Positions 33,182-41,723 of a stretch of DNA of 64,000 nt are shown here, piece by piece. The DNA comes from JAWXUC01 sp044432975. GTDB lineage: Bacteria > Pseudomonadota > Alphaproteobacteria > RF32 > CAG-239. Position numbers and translations under genes: made by a program. A model generated the notes under the pieces. It was not told the origin of the DNA, did no database searches, and saw only the letters and a program-made list of their open reading frames with translations. Positions within the stretch are counted from its first letter, which is position 1; the number at the start of each line of letters is the position of its first letter. The stretch covers positions 1-64,000 of the forward strand of contig JAWXUC010000005.1 in assembly GCA_044432975.1 (NCBI GenBank). Direction: 5' to 3'.

Positions 33182-35080
33182 ATGAGTAATAAAGTATTAG
33201 GTATTGACTTAGGTACCACAAACTCTTGCTTTGCTATCATGGAAGGTAGTGATGCAAAAGTATTAGAAAACACAGAAGGCGCAAGAACTACACCATCTAT
33301 GGTTGCTTTCACAGATACAGAAAAATTGGTTGGATATCCAGCAAAACGTCAAGCTGTTACAAATCCAGAAAACACAATGTTTGCAATTAAACGTTTAATT
33401 GGTAGACGTTTTAATTCACCAGAAGTTGAAAAAGACAAAAAATTAGTTCCATTTGCAATCGTTAATGGTGACAATGGTGATGCATGGGTAGAAGCAAAAG
33501 GCACAAAATATGCTCCATCTCAAATTTCTGCATTTATTTTGCAAAGAATTAAAGAATATGCAGAAAGCTATTTAGGAGAACCAATTGATAAAGCTGTTAT
33601 CACTGTTCCTGCATATTTCAATGACAGTCAACGTCAAGCAACAAAAGATGCTGGTAAAATTGCTGGCTTAGAAGTTTTACGTATTATCAACGAGCCAACA
33701 GCAGCAGCTCTTGCTTATGGTTTAGATAAAAACGCTTCTGGTACTGTTGCTGTTTATGACCTTGGTGGTGGTACATTTGATATCTCTATTCTAGAAATCG
33801 GCGACGGCGTATTTGAAGTTAAATCAACAAACGGGGATACTTTCTTAGGTGGTGAAGACTTTGACCAAAGAATAGTAGAATTTTTAGCAGACGAGTTCAA
33901 AAAAGAATCTGGCATTGATTTGAAATCAGATAGATTAGCATTACAACGTTTGAAAGAAGCAGCAGAAAAAGCAAAAATTGAGCTTTCTTCAACAACTCAA
34001 ACAGACGTAAACTTGCCATTTATTACTGCAGATGCAACAGGTCCAAAACACTTAAACATCAAAATGACAAGAGCAAAATTAGAATCTTTGGTTGATGATT
34101 TAATTAAAAGAACAATCGAACCTTGCAAAAAAGCTCTTGCAGATGCTGGTGTTTCTGCTTCAGAAATCAAAGAAGTTATTCTTGTTGGTGGTATGAGCAG
34201 AATGCCAAAAGTACAAGAAATTGTAAAAGATATCTTTGGTAAAGAGCCTCACAAAGGTGTAAACCCTGATGAAGTTGTTGCACTTGGTGCTGCAATTCAA
34301 GGTGGTGTATTGATGGGCGACGTTAAAGATGTATTGCTTTTAGATGTAACTCCACTTTCTTTAGGTATTGAAACTTTGGGCGGTGTGTTTACACGTTTGA
34401 TTGACAGAAACACAACAATTCCAACTCGCAAATCTCAAGTTTTCTCAACTGCAGAAGATGGCCAAACAGCTGTTACAATCAGAGTGTTTCAAGGTGAACG
34501 TGAAATGGCTCAAGACAACAAATTGCTAGGTGCTTTTGATTTGGTAGGAATTCCTGCAGCTCCTCGTGGTATGCCTCAAATTGAAGTAACATTTGATATT
34601 GATGCAAACGGTATTGTTAACGTTTCTGCAAAAGATAAAGCAACAAACAAAGAACAAGCGATTCGCATTCAAGCAAGCGGTGGCCTGTCAGATGTTGATA
34701 TCGAAAAAATGGTAAAAGAAGCAGAGGCAAATGCTGAAGCAGATAAGAAAAAACGTGAAGAAGTAGATAGCAGAAATAATGCAGAAAGCTTGATTCATAC
34801 AACAGAAAAAACTTTATCTGAAAATGGCGATAAAATCGGCGCTGATGATAAAGCAAAAATAGAAGCCGAAATAGCAGCTCTTAAAACTGCTTTAGAAGTA
34901 GGCGATTCTGCAGCTATTAAAGACAAGTCAGAAAGCTTAATGCAAGCATCTCTAAAATTAGGAGAAGCAATGTATAAAGATATGCAACAAGAACAACCTC
35001 AAGCAGGAGAAACTCCACAAGAAGAAGCTCCAGCCGCTGACGAAACAGTTGTTGACGCAGACTTTGAAGAAGTAAAATAA
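33182..35080 (+). CDS. dnaK: Chaperone DnaK (Hsp70)
   Basis: This is an Hsp70 chaperone of 632 residues. It has the ATPase domain (GIDLGTTNSCFAIMEG, AYDLGGGTFDISIL as VYDLGGGTFDISIL, LVGGMSRMPKVQEIV), the linker DVLLLDVTPLSLGIET, the substrate domain with TTIPTRKSQVFSTA, and the acidic C-terminal tail DADFEEVK. A strong AAAGGAG site precedes the ATG. The usual dnaJ partner does not follow. Transcription ends at the GC-rich hairpin at 35097-35130. Confidence 0.98.
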   Translation: MSNKVLGIDLGTTNSCFAIMEGSDAKVLENTEGARTTPSMVAFTDTEKLVGYPAKRQAVTNPENTMFAIKRLIGRRFNSPEVEKDKKLVPFAIVNGDNGDAWVEAKGTKYAPSQISAFILQRIKEYAESYLGEPIDKAVITVPAYFNDSQRQATKDAGKIAGLEVLRIINEPTAAALAYGLDKNASGTVAVYDLGGGTFDISILEIGDGVFEVKSTNGDTFLGGEDFDQRIVEFLADEFKKESGIDLKSDRLALQRLKEAAEKAKIELSSTTQTDVNLPFITADATGPKHLNIKMTRAKLESLVDDLIKRTIEPCKKALADAGVSASEIKEVILVGGMSRMPKVQEIVKDIFGKEPHKGVNPDEVVALGAAIQGGVLMGDVKDVLLLDVTPLSLGIETLGGVFTRLIDRNTTIPTRKSQVFSTAEDGQTAVTIRVFQGEREMAQDNKLLGAFDLVGIPAAPRGMPQIEVTFDIDANGIVNVSAKDKATNKEQAIRIQASGGLSDVDIEKMVKEAEANAEADKKKREEVDSRNNAESLIHTTEKTLSENGDKIGADDKAKIEAEIAALKTALEVGDSAAIKDKSESLMQASLKLGEAMYKDMQQEQPQAGETPQEEAPAADETVVDADFEEVK

Positions 35081-35096
35081 TATTTTACAAATTCAT

Positions 35097-35130
35097 TATA
35101 GGGTGGGGGGCTTGCTCCCACCTTTTTTTT
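35097..35130 (+). terminator. dnaK terminator derived from the GTAGGG-type palindrome
   Basis: GGTGGG..CCCACC with loop GGGCTTGCT is followed by eight T residues. The hairpin is the same GGGCTTGCTCCC palindrome seen at 35926-35990, so a member of the repeat family appears to serve as the terminator. Confidence 0.85.
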
Positions 35131-35187
35131 TATATCAAACATCATTGTGGACTTTATCCGAAATCTATAGCAAATTATAAATTTATT

Positions 35188-35316
35188 GATTGTGTTTATC
35201 GCTGATTTGTAGGGGCGATTATTAATCGCCATCATTGCCGTAAGGCAATGAAAATAAGGACATTTACTGTCGGGAGACCACAGGTCTCCCCTGCTTTTTT
35301 ATGCAAAAATACAATC
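35188..35316 (+). repeat. 129-bp palindromic element, copy B
   Basis: It is bounded by GATTGTGTTT and AAAATACAATC terminal inverted repeats. Inside are three hairpins in order: GGCGATTA/TAATCGCC after GTAGGG, CATTGCC-GTAA-GGCAATG, and GGGAGACC-aca-GGTCTCCC, with a smaller GACA/TGTC stem between the last two. A copy of identical length lies inverted at 41545-41673, and a truncated copy at 231-322. Confidence 0.85.
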
Positions 35317-35453
35317 AATTAGTATCTGATTAGCTATAATTAGTTGTATAGTTTATATTAACTAATTTTTTATTGAAAAAAAATATCTTTTAATATATTA
35401 ATTAACTATAAAATTAAGAATATTAAATTATCCACCTTTTAAAAAATTATTAT

Positions 35454-35624
35454 ATGAATACATTAGCCGTTATTGCATTATGCTTGTTAGCTTTCATCAT
35501 TATTGTAGCATTTTTATTTGTAGCTATTCTTTGTTGGGCTTATTATGCTCTATCTAACTTTTTTATCGCTTTTACCTCTTGGGAAGATGATGAAGAGATT
35601 ACTACCTCTAAAGATTGTTTGTGA
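35454..35624 (+). CDS. Membrane microprotein A, 56 residues
   Basis: This short open frame has one long hydrophobic helix (about residues 3-33) and an acidic C-terminal tail (SWEDDEEITTSKD). It is not recognised. There is no clear ribosome-binding site. Its stop codon overlaps the start of the next frame (TGATG), and both are followed by a good terminator, which argues that the pair is genuine. The tail resembles that of its neighbour. Confidence 0.55.
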   Translation: MNTLAVIALCLLAFIIIVAFLFVAILCWAYYALSNFFIAFTSWEDDEEITTSKDCL

Positions 35625-35779
35625 TGAATAACGCTCCACTTTCTACCGTTTATATATTCTGGCTTATTTTTTTGTTTCTTGTCTTGCTTATATTTATTAT
35701 TGGTTGGATTGCAAAAAAAAACTCAATTACTGTAGGTACCGTAGATGCTAATCCTGATGATGACGATGAAGAAATTTAG
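35624..35779 (+). CDS. Membrane microprotein B, 51 residues
   Basis: This second short frame is coupled to the one before by a one-base overlap. It has one hydrophobic helix (about residues 8-30, VYIFWLIFLFLVLLIFIIGW), then a basic stretch (AKKNS) and an acidic end (ANPDDDDEEI). The shared plan, helix plus acidic tail, suggests two partners of a small membrane complex. The family is unknown. Confidence 0.55.
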   Translation: MNNAPLSTVYIFWLIFLFLVLLIFIIGWIAKKNSITVGTVDANPDDDDEEI

Positions 35780-35801
35780 AAACTTTTCTTCTGTTGTGTG
35801 T

Positions 35802-35834
35802 AAAAAGCTCTGATAAAAAATCAGAGCTTTTTTT
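35802..35834 (+). terminator. Terminator of the microprotein pair
   Basis: AAAAGCTCTGA pairs with TCAGAGCTTTT across a TAAAAAA loop and is followed by further T residues. It is a canonical intrinsic terminator. Confidence 0.85.
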
Positions 35835-35925
35835 ATTCATTATCATAGTTGCAATATATAGCTAATTCAAAATTAACGCGAGATTCGTATAAGAAAGAAA
35901 TAGGTGTTTTTTTGCACTATTTGCC

Positions 35926-36014
35926 GTAGGGCGGGGGCTTGCTCCCGCCGTTACGCAGTACCTCACGGCGGGAGCAAGCCCCCGCCCTACAAATCAGCGA
36001 TAAACACAATCGTT
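35926..36014. repeat. Large GC-rich double palindrome with the 129-bp element's arm
   Basis: Two 26-base arms (35926-35951 and 35965-35990) are perfect inverted copies, opening GTAGGGCGGGGG and closing CCCCCGCCCTAC, with a 13-base loop. Each arm is itself palindromic (GGCGGG..CCCGCC). It is followed directly by CTACAAATCAGCGATAAACA and CAATCG, the same end as the 129-bp element, so this looks like a rearranged third relative. It lies just past the ettA stop and may end that transcript. Confidence 0.75.
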
Positions 36015-36020
36015 TATTGT

Positions 36021-37694
36021 TTATCTTGCGATTGGTTTATATTTAACCTTATGAGGGTTGATTGAATCTGCGCCAAGTCTTTTAACTTTGTCTTTTTCAT
36101 ATTCTTCAAAGTTTCCTTCAAACCATACTACTTGAGAGTCCCCTTCATAAGCTAAGATGTGAGTTGCAAGTCTGTCTAAGAACCATCTATCATGCGATGT
36201 TACAAACACACAACCAGGGTAGTTCATAATACCTTCTTCTAAAGAACGTAACGTATCAACGTCTAAGTCATTTGTAGGCTCATCGAGAAGCAATACGTTG
36301 CAACCTTTTTTAAGCATTTTTGCCAAGTGAACGCGGTTTCTTTCACCACCAGAAAGAGAGCCTATTTTCTTTTGTTGATCTCCCCCCTTAAAGTTGAATT
36401 GTCCAACATACGCACGACTTGCCATTTGTTGTTTGCCAATATAAATCATGTCTAATCCGTCAGAGATTTCTTGCCAAACGTTGTTGTTGTCATTTAAGGC
36501 ATCACGAGATTGATCAACGTATCCCATATCTACAGTAGAACCAATTTTCAAATCTCCAGAATCTGGAGTTTCTTGACCAGTTAACATTCTAAATAATGTT
36601 GTTTTACCTGCACCATTAGGTCCAATAATACCAACAATAGCACCTTTAGGAATTTTGAAAGAAAGGTTGTCAATTAACAATCTGTCGCCATAACCTTTAG
36701 ATATATTTGTTGCTTCAATAACCAAATCACCCAAACGCTCACCCATTGGGATGTTGATGTTAGCAGTGCTTATTTTTTCTGCCGAGCTTTGGTTTAACAA
36801 TTCTTCATAAGCATTAATTCTGGCCTTAGATTTTGCCTGACGTCCTTTAGGATTCTTTTGAATCCATTCAAGCTCATTTGCCAAAGATCTTTGACGACTA
36901 GTTTCATCACGAGATTCTTGCAATAAACGTTTTTGTTTTTGCTCTAACCAAGCAGAATAATTTCCTTCATAAGGGATTCCTTGCCCACGATCAATTTCAA
37001 GAATCCAGCCAGTAACATTGTCTAAGAAATATCTATCGTGAGTAACCATAACCACAGTTCCTGCATAATTTTTAAGATAACGTTCAAGCCACGCCACAGA
37101 TTCTGCATCTAAGTGGTTGGTAGGTTCATCGAGTAATAACATATCGTTATTTTGTAATAATAAGCGAGCCAATGCCACACGACGTTTTTCACCACCAGAA
37201 AGCTTTGTAACATCAGCATCTTTTGGAGGACAACGCAAAGCGTCCATAGCGATTTCTAAAGTTCTTTCTAGATCCCAACCGTTAGCTGCATCAATTTTGT
37301 CTTGAAGCTCTGCTTGTTCATTTATAAGAGCGTCCATATCAGCATCTGGGTCGGCAAACATCATAGAAACTTCTTCAAAACGTTTTAATAATTCAACAGT
37401 TTCTCCCATAGCTTCCATAACATTTTCAATAACGTTTTTGTTAGGGTCTAATTTTGGTTCTTGTTCAAGATAACCAATTTTAACACCTTCTGCAGCCCAA
37501 GCCTCGCCATTAAATTCTTTGTCAACACCAGCCATGATTTTTAAGAGTGTAGACTTACCCGCACCATTGGCACCTAAAACACCAATTTTTGCACCAGGGA
37601 AAAAAGATAAAGTAATGCCTTTAAAAAGCTCTTTGCCACCAGGGAAAGACTTGCTTAAACCTTGCATTGTATAAATGTATTGATAACTAGCCAT
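36021..37694 (-). CDS. ettA: Energy-dependent translational throttle protein EttA (ABC-F)
   Basis: This soluble ABC-F ATPase of 557 residues gates the first translation steps on the ribosome E-site. There are two ABC cassettes: GANGAGKSTLLKIMAG, LSGGEKRRVALARLLL, LLLDEPTNHLDAES; then GPNGAGKTTLFRMLTG, LSGGERNRVHLAKMLK and LLLDEPTNDLDVDT. Between them are the arm and P-site tRNA-interaction segments (ELEWIQKNPKGRQAKSKAR). The C-terminus HKVKYKPIAR is typical of EttA rather than of Uup. AAGGAG supports the start. Confidence 0.95.
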   Translation of the reverse strand: MASYQYIYTMQGLSKSFPGGKELFKGITLSFFPGAKIGVLGANGAGKSTLLKIMAGVDKEFNGEAWAAEGVKIGYLEQEPKLDPNKNVIENVMEAMGETVELLKRFEEVSMMFADPDADMDALINEQAELQDKIDAANGWDLERTLEIAMDALRCPPKDADVTKLSGGEKRRVALARLLLQNNDMLLLDEPTNHLDAESVAWLERYLKNYAGTVVMVTHDRYFLDNVTGWILEIDRGQGIPYEGNYSAWLEQKQKRLLQESRDETSRQRSLANELEWIQKNPKGRQAKSKARINAYEELLNQSSAEKISTANINIPMGERLGDLVIEATNISKGYGDRLLIDNLSFKIPKGAIVGIIGPNGAGKTTLFRMLTGQETPDSGDLKIGSTVDMGYVDQSRDALNDNNNVWQEISDGLDMIYIGKQQMASRAYVGQFNFKGGDQQKKIGSLSGGERNRVHLAKMLKKGCNVLLLDEPTNDLDVDTLRSLEEGIMNYPGCVFVTSHDRWFLDRLATHILAYEGDSQVVWFEGNFEEYEKDKVKRLGADSINPHKVKYKPIAR

Positions 37695-37714
37695 AATATA
37701 AATTCTCCTTATTT

Positions 37715-37873
37715 TAGAGCATTTTCCGAAAAGATAGAATACCCCTGTGAAGAATTTTGTTTTTTGAATTTGACTTTATTTGTGAAGTGTAGTGGACTAC
37801 AGTTTGCAAATAAAGTCAAAGAACAAAAAGCAAAAGACGAGCAAGGTGATTCTATCTTTTCGGAAAATGCTCT
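37715..37873. repeat. 159-bp nested inverted repeat (MITE-like hairpin)
   Basis: Perfect 26-base terminal inverted repeats (37715-37740 and 37848-37873) open with TAGAGCATTTTCCGAAAAG. Inside lie a second pair, TTTGACTTTATTTG / CAAATAAAGTCAAA, and a central TGTAGT-gg-ACTACA, so the whole unit can fold into one long hairpin. It occupies the gap between ettA and nagZ. I recall AGAGCATTTTCC-type intergenic palindromes from Rhizobiales, but that is from memory. Confidence 0.75.
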
Positions 37874-37979
37874 AAGGGCAGTATAAAGACGTTTTTTGAT
37901 TTTGCAATATTTTTTGTATTATATTAAAGAAAATTAAACAAATTCAACCTAAAATAAACTATATAGGAGGGCCTCCATT

Positions 37980-39065
37980 ATGAAGCAGATAGTTTTTTTA
38001 ATATCATTATTTTGTGCGTTTAACGCAAAGGCAGAAGTTTCTTTAGACGATAAAATCGCCCAAATGATAATGGTAGGTTTTAATAATCAAACCTTAGACG
38101 ACACAAATCCAATATATAATGATATAAAAAATAATCATATTGGTGGGGTAATTTTGTTTGATAAGAATGCAGATAAAACTCAGCCTGATTTGCAAAAAAA
38201 CATTAATAATCCAGCTCAGTTAAAAAAACTTATTGTAGACTTAAACTCAATTTCAAAAACTCCATTATTTATAAGCATCGACCAAGAAGGCGGGAAGGTG
38301 TCAAGACTAAATAAAAGTTTTGATGTTTCAACATATAGCGCAAAAAATTTAGGTGAATTAAATAATAAAAACCTTACATTTTCAGAAGCGTTAAAAACAG
38401 CTCAAACATTAAAAGATTTAGGCATTAATATAAATTTTGCTCCATGTGTTGACGTTGAAATAAATAAAGATTCTCCAATAACAAAAAAACAGCGTATCTT
38501 TTCAGAAGACGCAAAAATTGTTGCAGACAATGCAATAGAAGTTGTAAAAGCTCATAAACAAGCGGGTGTTTTGCCTGTGTTGAAACATTTTCCAGGACAT
38601 GGCAGCGCTAAACATGATTCTCATGACGGATTTGTTGATATAAGTATAACTTTTAGTCAAGAAGAACTTGTTCCATATAAAAAAATAGTAAAAAAACACC
38701 CCAATATAGGCGTAATGACAACTCATGTTTTTAATGAAAACATAGATTCTAAAAATCCATTAAGTTTATCAAAAAAAAGTATAACAGATTTATTAAAAAA
38801 AGAAATTGGTTTTAATGGTCTTGTTTTTTCAGATGACTTAAACATGGGAGCTTTAGCAAAAAATTATAGCTGGGAAGATGTCTTGATTAATGCCATAAAT
38901 GCTGGCACAGATATTCTTGTGATTGGCAATAATTTAACTTACAACCCAAACGTTACCAAACAATCTATAAAAATAATAAAACAAGCTGTTAAAGACAATA
39001 AGATTTCTGCAAACACAATAGATAGTGCATATAACAAAATTATGAACTATAAAAAAGGGATGTAA
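37980..39065 (+). CDS. nagZ: Beta-N-acetylhexosaminidase NagZ-like (GH3), exported
   Basis: This 361-residue GH3 glycosidase removes GlcNAc from peptidoglycan fragments. Motifs are ISIDQEGGKVSRL near residue 98, KHFPGHGSAKHDSHDG near 201 (catalytic His-containing loop) and GLVFSDDLNMGAL near 280 (nucleophile Asp). Unlike enteric cytoplasmic NagZ it begins with a signal peptide (MKQIVFLISLFCAFNAKAE), so a periplasmic or lipid-side location is expected. AGGAGG gives strong initiation. The symporter gene begins two bases after its stop. Confidence 0.9.
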   Translation: MKQIVFLISLFCAFNAKAEVSLDDKIAQMIMVGFNNQTLDDTNPIYNDIKNNHIGGVILFDKNADKTQPDLQKNINNPAQLKKLIVDLNSISKTPLFISIDQEGGKVSRLNKSFDVSTYSAKNLGELNNKNLTFSEALKTAQTLKDLGININFAPCVDVEINKDSPITKKQRIFSEDAKIVADNAIEVVKAHKQAGVLPVLKHFPGHGSAKHDSHDGFVDISITFSQEELVPYKKIVKKHPNIGVMTTHVFNENIDSKNPLSLSKKSITDLLKKEIGFNGLVFSDDLNMGALAKNYSWEDVLINAINAGTDILVIGNNLTYNPNVTKQSIKIIKQAVKDNKISANTIDSAYNKIMNYKKGM

Positions 39066-39067
39066 AA

Positions 39068-40873
39068 ATGAATCTGAGACTATCTTTATTAGACTGGACA
39101 ATTATTGCATGCTTTTTGTTATTAAGTTTGTTTATAGGCATTTATGCCTCGAAGAAAGCTGGTAAAAACGCAAGTGAGTATTTTGTAAGCGGTAGAAATA
39201 TGCCATGGTGGTTGCTTGGTTTTTCAATGGTTGCAACCACTTTTTCAGCAGATACCCCAAATTTGGTAACAAATATTGTAAGACAATCAGGAGTTTTTGG
39301 CAATTGGCAGTGGTTAGCTTTTTTACCAAGCGGTATGTTAACTGTGTTTTTATATTCAAAACTCTGGCGCAGATCAGAAACAATAACAGATTTAGAATTT
39401 TATGAACTTAGATATAGTGGTAAAATTGCAAGTTTTTTAAGAGGTTTTAGAGCAATTTATTTAGGGGTTGTTTTTAATGTTTTAATAATGGCCTCGGTTT
39501 CTTTAGCGGCCATTAAAATAGGTGCGTCAATGCTAGGTTTAAGCCCTATAGAAAGCATTTTGTGGGCAATTATAGTAACAACCGTTTTTTCTACTTTAGG
39601 TGGTCTAAGAGGTGTTTTGTTATCTGACTTTATTTTGTTCATTGCTTCCATATCAGGTTCTATTGCCGCAGCTTATTTTGTTGTAAATATGCCAGAAATA
39701 AATGGAATTTCTGGTTTGCTAAAACACTTGTCAACAACAGAAGAATTAAGTCGAAAAACCCAAATATTTGGCTATGCCAGTTTTTCTGATTTGGTTGCAA
39801 TGATGATTATTCCGTTTGCAATTGTGTGGTGGAGCGTTTGGTACCCAGGGTCAGAACCTGGTGGCGGAGGTTTTTTAGTGCAAAGAATGTTGGCCGCAAA
39901 AGATGAAAAAAACGCAACAATGGCAACAATGTTTTTTAATGTAATGCACTATGCTTTAAGACCATGGCCTTGGATATTGGTTGCGCTATGCTCTTTAGTT
40001 ATATATCCAGATATTGCCTCATTACAGACTGCCGTAGGAGACTTATTGCCTAAAAGTCAAATTCAAAATGATGTTGCATATTCTTTAATGTTAACAAAAA
40101 TCCCCACAGGATGGATAGGGCTTGTTGTGGCATCATTGCTGGCAGCTTATATGTCAACAATTTCCACACACTTAAATTGGGGAGCGAGCTACCTTGTAAA
40201 TGATTTTTATTGCGTGTTCATAAATAAAGATGCATCAGAAAAGAAAAAAGTTTTAATGGGGCGAGTTTTTACTTTGCTTTTAATGATTTTTTCAGCAGTT
40301 TTAGCACTTCAGTTAGAAAGCGCACTATCAACATTTAATATAATTTTATCAATAGGCGCAGGCACTGGGCTTTTATTTATGTTACGCTGGTTTTGGTGGA
40401 GAATTAATGCCTTAGCAGAATTGGTAGCAATGATATCATCATTTGTTTTTGCAACATATTTTAATGTTTTTCATAGCAAGATTTTTCCAGATTGTGTTTT
40501 AAGTCAAAGCCAATCAATGATTTTTGCAATAATCTTAACAACAATTTGTTGGGTTGTTGCAGCATTTGTTGGCAAACAAACAGATAAAGAAAAGCTTTAT
40601 TCGTTTTATAAAAAGATAAGGCCTTCTGTAGGTTGGGAACATGTCTTAAAACAAGCAAAAAAAGAAAATGTTGTTTTGCCAAAACCTAAAGACGGAAAGA
40701 TTTGCAGGAGCATCTGCGCAATGATAAGTTCATGTCTTATGATTTATGGAGTATTAATATCAACAGGAGAATTTATATATAAAAACAATATTAGTGGATT
40801 AATGTTTTTATTATTTAGTTGCATAAACTTATTATTGGTTCGTTATTTTTGGCTTAGGTCTAAGAATAATTAA
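39068..40873 (+). CDS. Sodium:solute symporter family protein
   Basis: This 601-residue SSS-family transporter has about 13 hydrophobic helices. Conserved features are the N-terminal ASKKAGKNASEYFVSGRNMP segment with WWLLGFSMVATTFSADTP (sodium/substrate-site region), WYPGSEPGGGGFLVQRMLAAK, and LLAAYMSTISTHLNWGASYLVNDFY. It is tightly linked to nagZ (2-base gap), so the substrate may be a sugar or amino-sugar released by NagZ; that is inference. Confidence 0.87.
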   Translation: MNLRLSLLDWTIIACFLLLSLFIGIYASKKAGKNASEYFVSGRNMPWWLLGFSMVATTFSADTPNLVTNIVRQSGVFGNWQWLAFLPSGMLTVFLYSKLWRRSETITDLEFYELRYSGKIASFLRGFRAIYLGVVFNVLIMASVSLAAIKIGASMLGLSPIESILWAIIVTTVFSTLGGLRGVLLSDFILFIASISGSIAAAYFVVNMPEINGISGLLKHLSTTEELSRKTQIFGYASFSDLVAMMIIPFAIVWWSVWYPGSEPGGGGFLVQRMLAAKDEKNATMATMFFNVMHYALRPWPWILVALCSLVIYPDIASLQTAVGDLLPKSQIQNDVAYSLMLTKIPTGWIGLVVASLLAAYMSTISTHLNWGASYLVNDFYCVFINKDASEKKKVLMGRVFTLLLMIFSAVLALQLESALSTFNIILSIGAGTGLLFMLRWFWWRINALAELVAMISSFVFATYFNVFHSKIFPDCVLSQSQSMIFAIILTTICWVVAAFVGKQTDKEKLYSFYKKIRPSVGWEHVLKQAKKENVVLPKPKDGKICRSICAMISSCLMIYGVLISTGEFIYKNNISGLMFLLFSCINLLLVRYFWLRSKNN

Positions 40874-41259
40874 ATATTAGTTGCGTCATAAGGTATTTTG
40901 GGCTTAAAAACTTTTCCGTCGGGCATTTGTATAGTTCCGTCTTTATATAGTTTGATGTTGAAAATTTCTTGATTATCAAAAGTTGCCAAAACTTCAGGGC
41001 ATTCAGATTTTGTGAACATAAAAGCTCTAACTTTTTCTTTTAAATAAGCTTTTAGTGCCGAGTCTCTAGCACTAACAGTACTTCCTTTTGTTAATATAAT
41101 AGCATGAGACAACATTTCAAATGTTCTTGTTTTAGAAGCATTACAAGCTTTGCCTTGCCCTGCAACAGTGCCAAGTTGTTTAGCTTCATCAATATAAGAA
41201 ACATTAGCAAGAGATATATTAGGTAATAAAATAAGTGCTAAAAGTATAAGTTTTTTCAT
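40870..41259 (-). CDS. Unknown small exported protein, 129 residues
   Basis: It begins with a signal peptide (MKKLILLALILLPNISLAN) and has two cysteines (QGKACNAS and KSECPEV) that probably form a disulfide. It is not recognised. I start at 41259, where GAGG lies five bases upstream, rather than at the longer frame start at 41301. Its stop codon overlaps the end of the symporter gene by four bases. Confidence 0.7.
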   Translation of the reverse strand: MKKLILLALILLPNISLANVSYIDEAKQLGTVAGQGKACNASKTRTFEMLSHAIILTKGSTVSARDSALKAYLKEKVRAFMFTKSECPEVLATFDNQEIFNIKLYKDGTIQMPDGKVFKPKIPYDATNI

Positions 41260-41337
41260 AAAAGCCTCACAAAACTGTTGACATATTAAAAAAAATATCA
41301 TATTTTCCGCTCAAGTCAATAAAAAAGGAATAAGAAG

Positions 41338-41463
41338 ATGAAAGTTTATAGTTCTTTAAGATCTAAAAAAATTCGCGACAAAGATTGTCAAATCGTTCGT
41401 CGTAAAGGTCGTGTTTATGTTATCAATAAAAAGAACCCTAAATTAAAAGCTAGACAAGGCTAA
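41338..41463 (+). CDS. rpmJ: Ribosomal protein L36 (bL36)
   Basis: This 41-residue protein of the large subunit matches the long alphaproteobacterial L36: MKVYSSLRSKKIRDKDCQIV, then RRKGRVYVINKKNPKLKARQ and a final Gly. It lacks the zinc-binding Cys/His set of the short form and has only one Cys. A good site (AAAGGAATAAG) precedes the ATG and a strong terminator follows. Confidence 0.96.
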   Translation: MKVYSSLRSKKIRDKDCQIVRRKGRVYVINKKNPKLKARQG

Positions 41464-41492
41464 TATGGGAATTTTAGATAAATATAAAAATT

Positions 41493-41522
41493 AAAACGCT
41501 GATGAAAATCAGCGTTTTTTTA
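41493..41522 (+). terminator. rpmJ terminator
   Basis: AACGCTGAT-gaaa-ATCAGCGTT is followed by six or more T residues. It is a textbook intrinsic terminator with a GNRA-like loop. Confidence 0.9.
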
Positions 41523-41544
41523 TATAGTTAATCATAAATTAAAT

Positions 41545-41673
41545 GATTGTATTTTTGCACAAAAATATAGGGGAGAACTGTGTTCTCCCGATAATAAATA
41601 TCCTTATTTTCATTGCCTTGCGGCAATGATGGCGATTAATAATCGCCCCTACAAATCAGCGATAAACACAATC
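41545..41673 (-). repeat. 129-bp palindromic element, copy C (inverted)
   Basis: The reverse complement of this stretch aligns over its full 129 bases with 35188-35316. Terminal repeats are GATTGTATTT and AAACACAATC. Differences from copy B fall mainly in loops, in paired stem positions that change together (GGGAGACC/GGTCTCCC to GGGAGAAC/GTTCTCCC; GACA/TGTC to GATA/TATC) and in the AT-rich end. Confidence 0.85.
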
Positions 41674-41723
41674 GTTTATTTTCAGATTAGCTATAAGGTA
41701 AAAAAAATAAGGGGTAAGTCCCC

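Noticed and set aside
37662..37886. 74-residue frame across the ettA start and the 159-bp hairpin
   Set aside because: Most of it is the inverted-repeat element; its coding look is accidental.
41465..41494. Nine-codon frame after rpmJ
   Set aside because: It is too short to judge, lies in the terminator region and has no ribosome site.
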